From assembly GCA_030267565.1 (NCBI GenBank), contig BRXU01000012.1, positions 2,726,501 to 2,790,500 on the forward strand: a stretch of DNA of 64,000 bases, in the 5' to 3' direction. Of the stretch, positions 32,832 to 51,200 are shown one piece after another (positions within the stretch are counted from its first letter, which is position 1; each line of letters starts with the position of its first letter). This DNA comes from Pleodorina starrii (taxonomy: Eukaryota; Chlorophyta; Chlorophyceae; Chlamydomonadales; Volvocaceae). Under the pieces are notes generated by a model that had not been told where the DNA came from, ran no database searches, and saw only the letters and a program-made list of their open reading frames with translations. The position numbers and the translations under genes are program-made.

Positions 32832-35720
32832 GACTGTTGCTTTCGAATGTGCATTTGTGCGTTACCCGTGACGACACGATGTTGAGCCGTCCTGGCATAT
32901 ACGGTAGGGCTTTTGCGCACTTGGCGGGCGCTGGGGTACGTCTGCGGGCAGCTCTTCGCCGCTCCGGTCCGGTCCGGGGGGTCGGAAGTTGCGGATGGCG
33001 CTTAACCCTTTACCCGGGCAGCGCTCATCCACCAGGTTTCGGGCTTGCAGTAGGCGAGCCGTGGAGGCGTTTTGTAGCGCCGGCGGTGGCGGAGGGTTTG
33101 TCGCCCGCTAGTGGCTGAGGACGGCTCATTCGCGCTTCGTCGCTCCTTCGGTCTTCGGAGCGGAGGGGTCAGCCCGGGGAGGGCGGGGAGCCCCCCTTTC
33201 CAAGGGGGAAACGAAACTGGTGCCGCGCTGGCCGCGTTTCGCGTGTCCTTGTGTCGTGGATGTGTGTGTGTGTGCGATGTGTCTCTACGCGGTCTGTGTG
33301 TGCTGGGTTGTTGCCATGACCCTACTTCCAACACGCGCTGGGGCGACAGGATTTTGCAAGCGGCGCTGGCATCCGATGTCCGGCAAAGGAGTGGAGGGGA
33401 GGGGTCAGTTGCAGTGCTGTAGCTCCTCCACGACTTTGACAGTGGATATATGTTTGTTAAGAACAGTTGTGGGTAATGAGGGTGCGGTAGCGGACGGCGC
33501 AGCTTAGGTTGAGGGTAGGAGGGAGGGGCGGTGCAAAACTGAGCTTTTGCAAGGAAAAGGAAGGTGGTGGCAATCATTCTGTCAGACAGGGAGCGCGATC
33601 GTTGGAGAGTGCAATGAAGAGCGCACCCCCACAAGAGTGCCCCCCCAGGCCCCAACCCAGCCGGCGGCCTGTCGGGTGTCCCAGCCCGGCAGGGCACGAC
33701 CTGGTCCGGCTTTCATACGGTGGTGCATGGGCCGTGTCCGTGGGTGCAGTTTAGGAGACGCGAGGAGGAGCTGCTGCCGGGGCCTTGAGGCCGGGGCGCT
33801 CGCATGAGGGACCGGTGTGCTCCGCAGGCGTGATCCGGAGGAGGAGGAAAAAGGGGGGAGCGGGGGGGGGAGGGGAGCCACAACGGGAGACTGACCGGAG
33901 AGGCACCGACAACGCGGGAGCGCATGGTTGACGTTTAGTACGACCAGAATTTTCAGCACAGTCATTTTTGGTGTACGGTGGTTTGTGAGCTGGCGGGTGA
34001 GTGCGCCCGCTTGCCGGTGGTTGGTGCCCCAGGGAGGGCGGGAGGGAGGGACAGTTGGGGTCGGGGCCGCGCCGCCTCCTGTGTGCCCTTCCCTCCGCAG
34101 CCCATGACTGCCGTTGTGAGCCGTCGCATGGACCGAGCCTGCCTGCCTGCCGCACATACACATACGCGTGCACACACGCATGCTCACACGGCCAATCAGG
34201 CGTGTGCATGCGTGTGCGTAAGGCGTCCTTGCGGCGAAGGGCAATCCCCACCCCGGACATACACGCAAGTATGCACCGTGTTTCGCTCTCGGACCGGCGC
34301 GCAGAGTGCGCTGCTTTTGGGGTCTCCTTGGTGCTTGCTCAACACCGTCTGATTTGCGCGTTGTTGGCCCTGGTGATCAACCAACCAACAAATTATGGCG
34401 CAAGTTGGACGCATCATCCTGCATGAGTCTAGCGATGCGGGCGCTTGCAACCGCGGGCGGGGGGGGACCGTAGGGGCGCTACTTGCAAAGGGAGAGGACC
34501 CTGGTGTCCGGCATGCTGTACAACGGTACACCTACCGTACACCGGTAAACGCGTGCGGGCCGCTCCGGCGTTGTCAGATGCCGGCCGAGCGACGACCCTC
34601 GGTCCTTTTTCTTCTCCCGATTGGCGATGTCCGTGCGATGAGGAGCGTTGGCGGGCGGAGCTGCCTTCGCTTTGTCGCAGTGTTTCTCGAGTGGTCTTCG
34701 GAGGGTCTTGTGCGTGTGTGGCTAGCTGGCGGGCGTGCTGGGCCCGGCAATAGAATGCATATGTGTGTGTGTTCATGGCGTGGTGGCGGTTAGCTGATGG
34801 TTGTATGATATTACATAATCGTGGGTGTGTATGTGTTGTGTTGTCCTTCCGTCATGTCCGCTAAAGGGATGCGGGCTTGGGGGTGGGAAGGGGGATGCGT
34901 GGGGCCGTCTGGCACCAGACAATGTACGCTATACCATGATGTTGACTCGCCGCGCCGCATGCAGCCCCTGCAGGGGAGCATTATGTACAACGTATCCGGA
35001 GAGGAAACCAACCCACTGACTGACCGATCACAGGTACCCTTAATACGCACCCGGGGAAGGAACAAACACGCAGGCTTTCAGAATTCAGACAGGAACCGTG
35101 TCGCACAGCGTTATCGACCGTCCTCCTGCTCTGCTAAGGGGGCACCTGCAAGCGCTTTCTCCAGGTGTCTACATACAGGTAGCTGCCCCTGGGCTGGCCG
35201 CGCGACACAGGCCAGCAGCTGCAGACACTGCACGGCCTGCCACAACCGCTCACACCCGAGAAGAGTAAAACGGCGCGCCCTTCTGGGGCTTGCGGTAGCT
35301 GGCATCTTCTAAAGCCACCGAAGCGGCACAAATGCCGTCCTGACGTACATCACATGCGCCGTTGTGCGCGTTGGGATACTGACCCCTGGGCGGTTTGGAA
35401 GTTAAGAGCCCGGATTCTAGGGCTAGGGTGACCAGTTCTCTGTTGTGTGCGGGGCGCTGCGACAGGTGTGACTCGGGGCGGGGGCGGGGGGGGCGGGGTC
35501 TCTGCGACGGTAATCGGGGGAAGGTGCCTCCGTCGTCGTGTTGGTACATAAGGACGCGTGACACTGCCAGTCTGCCGGGGTGTGGAACCGGAGCCCTGTC
35601 CCGCGACGAGGGAAAGGGCGCTGAGCTGGTTTGCCGCTGGCAAGAGTGACGGCTGGAATGCAGCTATATTGCAAGCCTAGCGTCCGCAAAAACTTTGCGA
35701 GACAGTGATCGAGTGAAGCG

Positions 35721-37139
35721 ATGGTGAGTGGCGGCCTGAGGTCTGGGGGGCTCGAAGGCGGCGTCGACCCGCAGGACGGTTGTATACGGCGAACGAAAAA
35801 AACGGTGAGAACAATTATGGTAGTTATCTCGCCTGTGCATAAACCTGTAACTGTATGGAATGCAGGCATGATTTCCCTTTGCGCATAACTTTTGGCCGGT
35901 CACATAAGCGTCTTTAGCGTACGTTTTGCTGACTGCTTACTGCCGTGCTTACAGCTAGGTTTTGACAATCACCATGCCTTAAAACATATCTATGACGAAA
36001 GAAGCTCGTTGAAGTAGCTATTGTGCTTTTAGTGCTTGCTTTATAAAATACTGGGCGTTCTTCTCATCAGCATAAAGCCGGAACACCGAAGGCTATTATT
36101 ACAAGATGGTGCGTAGGAGAAATTAAATGGCCGATTGTCGAGGTATGTCACTTTAACGGCGGCGCTTTGCAGGTCAAGAAGAAGGTGGGAGGTGGCAAGC
36201 GGTACAAGGCAGTGGCAAAGGCAAAGGTAGCTCAATTTTGCATTTTGGGGGGCAAAGGAACGTGCCCCGGCGCACTTCAATCCACTTTCGCGTCATCCCG
36301 GCAGGCACAAGGAGAGGAGCCGAAGTGGGACGGACCTGCGCCACCCTTGCACGTCCAGAAGAAGCTGGCACGCAAAGTGCAGTTCCTTACTAGTAAGTCC
36401 CGAGCTCACGCTAAATTAGTAACGCTTGCAACGGAATGTACGAGACAGAAGGATGAGCACCTTTTACGTTGATGCAGAGGTGTCGGAGAACGCAAATAAA
36501 CTTTCTGCGACCAAAGGCGGCGGCGTGAGCAAGGTGAGTTAGGGTGGATCACCTCAACGCAGGCGACTTGAGAGTTTGGGACCCCTTCGTGTCGGAGCGT
36601 TTTGAGCCATGTGCACCTCTGTCCGTCCAAACCACCTTCCTTGCCTCCCAACAGAAAGCGGGGCGCAAAAAGGCGCTTCCAGACCTCAGCAGCCTCGGCG
36701 CGGTGCTCGAGGAGGTCTCACAGCGCGACCCAGCGAAAGCGAGCAACAGCTCGAAGCAGAAGCAACATGGCGCCGCAGTTAAGAGCGCCAAGCAGCGACA
36801 GCATATCCTGTGAGTACTCTGCCACAACGTTACACGTTTGCGACTGGGCGGCATCACTGCCAAGCTTCACGGACGCGTTCGCGGCCTTGCTTGCCTTCAG
36901 TCGCGCGCGTCCAGTCAACACCCCTTGGGTGGGGTGTCCATCCAACGTTCCAGTAATTTGCCCTCGCCCTCCGGCAACGCAGGGGAGAGGAGTCGAAGCG
37001 CTTACAACAGGTGCTGCAGCACAAGCTCTACAAGGACGACCCCATTGCGGCAATTACGAACCACTTGCGGCACACGCTGCCGCCAGCTCCACCACCCAAG
37101 CCCATCAAATCTAAGCCCGCCAAAGCCAAGCGGGTTTAA
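35721..37139 (+). CDS. SLX9-like ribosome biogenesis protein, about 170 aa
   Basis: Exons: 35721-35723 (start codon only), 36173-36226, 36305-36392, 36478-36533, 36655-36809, 36983-37139; phases close to 170 aa. The protein is basic: MVKKKVGGGKRYKAVAKAK, then VQKKLARKVQFLTKVSENAN, a conserved-looking ALPDLSSLGAVLEEV block, and KRLQQVLQHKLYKDDPIAA followed by ITNHLRHTLPP, ending in a Pro/Lys tail. This order (basic KKLxxKVxFL, DLSSL, late DPIAAIxxHL) matches plant proteins of the SLX9/FAM207 family, which act in nucleolar 40S precursor maturation. The first coding exon is only ATG, directly followed by GTGAGT; a stop lies in frame 15 bp upstream, so this start is the only one available in that exon. 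The assignment rests on motif memory, so it is moderate. Confidence 0.72.
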
Positions 37140-37461
37140 CGCACGCAACAACATCGTCTCGGTGTGCCCCGTTGAACTGAAGTGGCCCAAGGAAGCGAAA
37201 AAGTCGTCTTCATCGACCATAATGTAGCACGGACTTAGACCGCTGGATGATTGTTCCAATTTTCTGTTCCACGGCCTATTCCACGAAGGCACGTTCTGTG
37301 TAACGAGCGTACGTCTACCCGTGATCCTGCACCGCGAGCCGTATTAGATGGGTGCTACCTGCTAGTTGGTCCCTAGTCGCCTACAGGTTGAGGCCAGCCA
37401 CGTCTTCAATGACCGAACGTGCAAGGGGCTCGCGCGGCGCAGATGCCTCAGCTTACGTCGC
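37140..37461. other. Convergent 3' ends of the SLX9-like and PRP4 kinase genes
   Basis: Only 322 bp separate the two stop codons (37137-37139 on plus, 37462-37464 on minus), so the two 3' UTRs must be short or overlap. A TGTAA on the plus strand at 37299-37303 is a good polyadenylation signal for the SLX9-like gene. A matching signal for the kinase was not identified in this gap. Confidence 0.6.
37299..37303 (+). terminator. TGTAA polyadenylation signal (SLX9-like gene)
   Basis: TGTAA is the usual polyadenylation signal of volvocine algae. This copy lies 160 bp after the stop codon of the SLX9-like gene, on its strand and before the converging kinase stop codon, which suits a 3' end near 37315-37320. 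Confidence 0.6.
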
Positions 37462-44215
<6,754 letters not shown>

Positions 44216-45025
44216 CCCTATCAGAGGAGGCAGAGAGGTTCTTCGGGACTCTGAAAAGCTGCTGTAAAGTAGCTTCGCTGCTCCCGGTGCGTGCAATTGG
44301 TCGTTGCAGGTCTGTTGAACAGCCTTAAAGCGGCCGTCAAGCAAGCCGGCGCTAAACTAATATCATGACAACTTTGTGAAGTGAAGAGCCAAGGCTACGG
44401 TCACTCCTCCGTAGGCGGACTCAACACGTCAAAATCAAGTTTGGGTTAGTTTGGGAACCGTTCAACGTAAACAATAAACTTAGTCTGTATGATTGATTGA
44501 CCCGGGAAACCAAAATGATGACATTGTGCTGTTCTCTTACGCAAGGTCAACACCAACGTACCACAGCCGTGTACGACGCCGAAACACAAATCCTTGGACG
44601 ACCGTGCAGCAGGTGCTGGTACCGGTATGGCCCTCGGTATGATAAGCGGTATGAGCATTGTTCCAGGGACTGTGTATGCCTGCTTGCGATGGCACTCCGT
44701 GTGACAGTGTCCACACATCAAGTCCGCGCATTGTGTTAGACAAGTTGGTGTGCTCGCGGCCACGGAAGATAAGCTTCGCCCTGATTCAAATCCTTCCCCT
44801 TAATTGAGGCGTCCGGGGCACAGGCCCCATCCAGTTGCAGCCCGCGAGTTGCTCAGGGCCGGGGGCCGTCGTGGGGGAGCCTCATGACTGATTGCGCCAT
44901 GGTCACGGGTATCTGAGCCTTCCCCCCGGGGCTCGATCGTTCCTGTCCGGGTGTCTGGGTGCGTGCGTGGCTCGTGCTGTCTGGTCTGGGCGTGCGTCTC
45001 GGCTGCCCTGCTCGACTCCGGTGCA

Positions 45026-45739
45026 GTGCACGCCCAGCTGGACAGCCCGTTGGCTCTACTCTTCAAGAGTCTGGAGCCCCCTGTCAATGACCACAACATC
45101 AAGTGCGTCCACCATCCAGTACGGCACGCTCGCACTCGAGAGATCAGGGCTTTATCCTGACCCCCTCAAACCCACGCACACAGCACGCCAACGCTCTTGT
45201 CCGATATCACTTGCAATTTGCAGCCGATGTTCGGACCCGCGGCCCCGGTTGCCCCAACGCCGTCCGGTTGGCCGCTCGCCCAGCCCATGTCAGGCCCTAC
45301 AGCGGTCGCCTGTTGGGAGGGTGTGCGACTGTGCGTGTGCGACTGTGCGTGTGCTACGGCGCTTCTTCTCGGTTGCGGCGCCGAGCAGTGGCGACATGAG
45401 TTGAAGCAGGTAAGGCCCACCATAGCCATCGTGGCCGACGTGCCTGTGCCTGGGGTCAAGCGCCGGGGTATGAAGACGATTCCGCAGCGGGCCCCCATTG
45501 GCGCTGCCGTTGGCAAGCTGGTTCGCCTGCTGCCCGTGTCGTTTCCTCATGTCGTGCCGTGCCCTTGCAACAGCAACGTTTTGTATGGATAGTCTACAGC
45601 TAATGTAGGAGGAAAGAATTGGGTTTAGCCGTACCCTCCACGCCTGGAGGTGCCCTGCCGTGAATTTCTTGCGTTTCCAGCTATGTGACCCCATCTGTGC
45701 GGTGCGGCACCCAGGCGGGGTGCAGCTGTGCGCCACGCT
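45026..45739 (+). other. Unrecognised coding-like segments, possibly exons of an unidentified gene or a gene relic
   Basis: Three plus-strand stretches look like exons. The first, after an acceptor near 45026-45033, reads QLDSPLALLFKSLEPPVNDH. The second, after a CAG near 45223, reads PMFGPAAPVAPTPSGWPLAQ and later ADVPVPGVKRRGMKTIPQRA and PIGAAVGKLVRLLPVS. The third, after TTTCCAG at about 45681, reads LCDPICAVRHPGGVQLCATL. Each is bounded by plausible splice sites, and phases between them can be made to agree, but there is no family match, no secure start and no secure end. It could be a lineage-specific gene, a decayed gene copy or part of an old element. Confidence 0.3.
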
Positions 45740-48050
45740 GTATCTGCCCCCGCCCCTCCCTTCTCTGCCGCAACGCCGTCAGTGTGCCGATTGTACTAGG
45801 CACCATGCGTGTGACCAATCAAGGTGCACCTCATCCGTCGGCGGTTACATATAGGCAGCTATAGGCTGTACTAAGGGCTACTGGGGAACGCATTATAGGT
45901 ATCCGCGCTACAGGCGGAGCAGTGGCGCGAGCAAGGCAGGCCATAAGCGAGGAGGGGCTGAGTCGCAAGGTGGGTCAGGAAAGCGCCCGTGCCCCCCACC
46001 CCACCCAACACGCACAGCTCCTGCCTTCCCCCTTGAGAAGGGCAGGTTGCGTCTTCCCCCTCACGCCCGGCACTCAACACGTCAACAGCCATGGCCACCC
46101 GGACAAGGGGTCGCAGACTCGGACCCGAGCATCGTCACGATCCAACGGGCACTCGGGTGCCAACCCCAGGCCCAGACACCAGGCACCGCACATCGCGTTC
46201 TCGCTTTTGTAGCGGTAACCACACGGAATCCGCTTCAATCGTGCACTCAGGCCGCGGCGCGGCGGTCAAATGGTCAACTGGCAGTGGTTGGCGACTGTGG
46301 AGGGGTCCCCACCCCGTCGCGTCACCTGCGCGTCATTTGCCCAAACAGCAATAGAGGCGCTCGGGAGGTGCAGGAATACGCTGGCACCGGTGGAACACCC
46401 ACATCAGGTGGAACACACGCAACGACCCACGCCCCAATAATGACCGGCACGCGCTGCGTCACACAGCACCGTATGAGGGACTTGAACAAGGAGCTTAAGC
46501 CCGACGAGTATTCCTATTGCTCGGTCGTAATCTGTACTAAAGTAAACGTAGCTACGGCTTCTTCTCTTTGACCCAAAGGACGCTGCAGACGCGCTGAGGC
46601 CGTGGGGCCGTCGCACACGGCCCCGCATCGACCACACGGCACGGCTTGGCCGCACCGCCGTCCAGCACGTCTCCGCACCACACGGGCAGCTCCCCCATCC
46701 AACCACCGTTCCAAAGGAAAACACCCTCGCCGTGCGGGAACCGCCGCATCGCATCGCATCGCACCGCGCCATGGTCCACCAAGGACGCTTCCGGCGCAGC
46801 GGCCAGCATCACAAGCCGGGGTGACACGGCGGCGACGGCTACGGCGGCGGCAGCCAGCTCGGCTTATTCTGTCGCCGACCATTCGGAATTCCAATCGGTG
46901 CAGCCACCGCGCCTCCCAACCGCGGTCATGGCCGCCCAAACCACCCTGCTGGCCCCAACCCGCCATCGGCAGCGCTAATCATGGGGTTTGCATGCGACGC
47001 GGAGAACCTCCCCCGCCCGCCCGGCCGACCTTTTGAAGAGAGTACTTGGGTTGGCTCACACCATCACCTACCACCGCTCACGCCCACTGACCTGTCAGTC
47101 GCCGTTGCCTCTCCAGGCACGCGTTTTAAGACTACGTCGTCGTCGCGACGCTCTTGCCACCCGCCTCCGAACCGAGCGGCTGCGGCTCGCCGCGATAGGG
47201 CGCAATGCAAGGAACGCGCATTGTATCGCAGGCGCGCCCGCCGCCGCTTGGTTCTCTCCTCTCAGGACGACCAGGTGCCGCAAGGACAGGTTTCCGCTGC
47301 TCGTGCCATTCCCACCGCCGCGGGGTCGTCCCTTCCTCAATACACCTACCGGTATAGTCTGTTGCTCAGCCACGGGCCCCTTCGCTGGTGCCCCCGTCCG
47401 TGCCCCCATCCAACCGCACTGCACCCCGCTGGCCAGCTGGCGGCCCGCGTGCTGGGCTGCTGGCCCGGTGGTGCAGCATTTTGCGTTGACAGCGTATCAC
47501 GCCAGGATGAAGCAGTCGTCGTACCGCCGTGCCGACCACAGACGCCGCAATATCGTACATTGGTAAGGACAGGCATTGTCTCTTCACGCAAGGCGCGCAG
47601 GGCTCCTCGCTCACGCCGCTCTCCTTCCCGCAGTTTTCCTCGAATACGCGCTTCCCGCCCCGCCCTCCCTCTGTCCCTCACTCGACTAGCGCCGCTTCGC
47701 TCCTAGGCACCTATCCCACGCCCGGCGCCCGGCGCTCGGCACGGCCACAGCGTTCCCTTCCGGGGCACTTTCCCCCTTGGTATCATTTTTTACCCCCCTG
47801 GGAAGTCGCACCTGCCGGCAGTGCTTGCACAGCCGCCTGGGCATGGTCCCGCGCTCGGCAATGTTACCTGCCCACCCCGCCCAGTACCCCAACAGGGCTA
47901 CCTACCTGCCGCCTTCACCTGCCCCACGCCCGCTCTCCCCCCAAACTATCCTCTTGTCCATGACCGCTTCTCTCTCCCTCGCCCTCGGCCACCTTCCCAG
48001 CCAAGCTGCTCTGTGCTCCTCCACTCTTAACCCCCTTCTCACAAAACTGC

Positions 48051-48205
48051 CCCTCTCACACCCGGACTCCCCTCCCCTCCGCGCGCTGCTGCCGCTGCGG
48101 CGGCGGCTCCCGCTGCCTCCGCCTCCGCCGCTGTGGCTCTCGCTGCTGCAGCAGCCGTTGCGGCTGCTGCCGTTGCCGTTGCGGCTGCCGCGGCTTCCTC
48201 CCTCC
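48051..48205. repeat. CTG/CCG/GCC-rich trinucleotide tract next to the translocator stop codon
   Basis: A pyrimidine- and GC-rich stretch of mixed CTG, CCG and GCC triplets lies 65-220 bp beyond the stop codon of the dicarboxylate translocator, so probably in its 3' UTR. On the minus strand it reads as AGC/CGG/GGC-type triplets and could form strong RNA structure. Confidence 0.5.
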
Positions 48206-48271
48206 TCTGTCGCTCCCGCCGTCGCTGCCGCCACCCTCTTGCCACCGCCTCCGCTCCGAAACCAGCGCCGC

Positions 48272-51200
48272 TTACCACCAGCCCAGCAGCTTCCAGATGG
48301 GCATGCCGAAGATCGCCCAGATGGCCAGGCCCGCGAAGCCGCATGCGGCCCCCATGCCGAACACCTCGTTGAGGCGCATGTAGCCAGCGCCGTAGAAGAC
48401 GGCGGCCTGGCCGGAGGCGTAGTGGGAGATGGAGCCGAACAGGTTGATCGAGTAGGCCAGCGACATGGCGGCCAGGACTGGGGGCACGCCTGCACAACGG
48501 AGGGGAAGGGAGGGGAGCGGGCGGCACGGCGGGGCGGGCGGGCGGGGGGAGGCGGCGGGACGGGTTAGATGGCGGAGGGGGGGGGTGGAAAGGGTGATGT
48601 GCCAGACATGAGAGTTGCGCAATGGCGCTGGAACGGGGCAGTGGGAGGGAACGGGCGTGGCGAGCGATATGCCACGGAGAGTGGAGAGTTGGTACAGGTA
48701 GAGGGGCGAGGCGGCAGGGCAGGTGGCGGCCGCGGCGAACCATGGCACCCGCAACCCGGCCGCGGTGCTGCAGCCACCGCCACTGCCTCGATCACCAAGC
48801 GCGAAATGTTGGTGCCCGGCAGCCCCCCGGCGCCCGCTCCCCGCAGCCACCCACCCATGCCCCCGCCTCCACCCACCCGACGCGAGCATCATTGCGCAGA
48901 AGGCGCTGTAGAGCGCGCCCACGTGTGCCGTCTGCGAGGCGAACATGTAGTGGATGGTGAAGAAGGCGACGTGCAGCAGGCCGAAGATGGGCAGCCAGCC
49001 CATGTTGAGGCCTGGCGGGGGGGAAGGGGAGGGGGGGGGGCAGGGGGCGGAGGAGGGCCCGGGGGGGGGGTCAGGGGGGGCGGGCGACGTAGGAGTCAGG
49101 GGATGGCGGGGCTGTGAGCCATTGGGGTAACCAGGGAGGGGCGAGGGTTCCTGGAAATGGACGTCCAGCGGGCATGGAGGTTTTGGCCTGAAGCCCCCCC
49201 TCCCCAACGTTTGAGGGGTCCAACAGGGCCGCGGGGCCTCCCTCCACCACTCCCGGTGCAGCGCGTTCCTCAGGACGGCCCCTGCCCCTCCCGAGTGACC
49301 CACAAACCCGCCTGGGCCGCCCAAGCACGCGCACCACTCGAATCCCGCCCCACCCCACCCCACACGCATCCTGCCAACCCAACCCATCCCAAACGCACCC
49401 GACCCCACGCGTCACCCTCTACCACCCCCGCCTGCGCGCACCCGTGAGCACGCCGCCCATTGAGTTGGCGAATGCCGCGATGACGCCCATCGAGTTGAGC
49501 TGGCCCGACATGCCGATGAGCACCGCGAACCAGCAGAGCGTGTCCCATGCGGGCGTGTAGCTGAGGCACTCGCGCCAGGTGAGCACGCCGGTGCACAGCA
49601 GGCCGCACAGGCCCAGCATGGCGGCCAGCACCGCACTGATGCCCAGCTGCTCGCCAAACATCCACATCACCAGCGCGGCGCCCATCACGGCAGCCATGAT
49701 CGACTCGTCGCGAGACATGGGGCCCATGGCCTGGAGGGGAGGGAGGGGCGGCGCGAGGGGAGAGGCGATGTGCGTGTGTGTGTGGGGGGGGTTATCCATG
49801 TGTATCCATGGGGGATGTGTGTGTCAGTGCGTGTGTGGGTGTGCTTTGGGGGGGGTCGGGTGATGCGGCGTGCGGTGTTCGGGCGCTGACAAACCAGAGG
49901 CGAGGAGGTTGCCGAGCTGGCGGCTTCGGGAGGTGGAGCCCCGGGGGAGCTCTGCGCGGGGCTTTTACAAGTGCGGGCATATGCCGCTCATCCGAGTTTT
50001 GCCGTACCGTAAAGCGGCTTGTGTCGTACCATACCGTACCTTGAGACGCTCCGCCGCAGCTGCGGGCGCCTCCGGCGTGTCCTTGATGGTGGGCGGCATC
50101 AGCTTGTACAGCAGCAGTGGGGTGACAATCATGCCTGGGGGCCAAGGCGGGGCGCGTGGGGGTTTTTGGCGGGCGTGCGGGCGTTTGGGGGCAATTGGGT
50201 TAATGGTCGAGCGCGTGTGTAAACTGGTGAGTGATTATGAGCGGCGGCCGACAGGTTGGTCGGTCGGGGGTTTGTAAGCCGGCGGGCTCGTAGGTGCGCT
50301 GTGACAATGGCGCCGTCTCAACGGCAATCGATACGCGGCGTTCTGTTCTGGCCAATGGCCGGCAGGACGCCCCCAACCGCCCGCCCACCCACCCATGACT
50401 CACAGCGGCACGCGGTGCTCTGGGACTGTTCACCCCAGCAACCCGCCCAGCCACCCAGCCCTCCACCCACCCACCCGCCAAGCTGCGATATCTTCTCTAC
50501 TACCCCCCGCCCAGCCCTCCCACCCAGCCCACCTACGGTCGCGGGCACAACCGCCCCCAGCGCCCACGTGACGAACTGGTTGGGCACCACCGCACCCAGC
50601 TCCCCCGCCAACTTGAGGCACAGCAGGTTCTGGGCCGAGGCGGTCAGGAAGAAGGAGGTCGAGTGGATGCCGGTCTGGAACTGGCTCTGCATGAGGAAGC
50701 TGCCCATGCGCTTGCGGCTGTCGTCGCCTGCAGGCACACATATATACCGGTACACACACGTGCGTTGGCGGGCGGGCGGGCGGATGGGTGGGTGGGCGGT
50801 GATAAGGATAGGGTGACCGCAGCGGCGGGTGGGCGTGTGGAAATTGCAAAGAGGAGAGAGAGCCGCAAACGGGGAGGCGGGGAAGAGAGGCGGGGAGCAG
50901 CATGGCGAGCTTCATGGCTGAAAGCGGTTGCCGTGCTCTGGCTTGGAAGCCGCGCCGTTGCGTTGAAAGGTCCGGCGCCGCTTGGTCCCAGGCCCGAAAC
51001 ATAAGCCCCCAGCGGTGTTGGCCACGCCGTGGCGGGATCCAGCTTCGCCGTCGACAAGCCCCCTCGCCCTTCTGACTCCTAACCCCGTCCCAATCCTCTC
51101 CTCCGGCCTTGGTCCCAACCTTCTCATCCGACCGGCCCCTCTTCTCCTCCAGCCCCCATAACCCCCCTTCCATTTGCGACGGCAGCTCGCCTGCCCCCTC

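Larger units (their letters stand above)
31392..35720. other. Long intergenic stretch between the MYB gene and the SLX9-like gene
   Basis: About 4.3 kb with no gene I can support. It must include the MYB 3' UTR and the promoter of the SLX9-like gene. It holds simple repeats (a GGCA/GGTA tract near 31887-31926, GT runs near 33258 and CA/GT runs near 34148-34215) and a 28-bp tandem duplication near 32777-32826. Open frames up to about 160-230 codons exist on both strands, without domain signals or exon-like structure. A long non-coding RNA cannot be excluded. Confidence 0.45.
44216..48271. other. Stretch with no firm gene (PRP4 promoter, weak coding-like segments, DASS 3' flank)
   Basis: The left end is the 5' flank of PRP4 and the right end the 3' flank of the dicarboxylate translocator. 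Between 44.8 and 46.6 kb several short plus-strand segments have protein-like composition (annotated separately) but I could not connect them into a convincing gene. About 46.6-48.05 kb holds only open frames rich in Pro, Arg and Ser that look like GC-driven chance. Confidence 0.45.

Noticed and set aside
46981..47706. 241-codon plus-strand open frame
   Set aside because: Pro/Arg/Ser-rich with no domain, no conserved-looking blocks and overlapping frames of similar length; probably chance.
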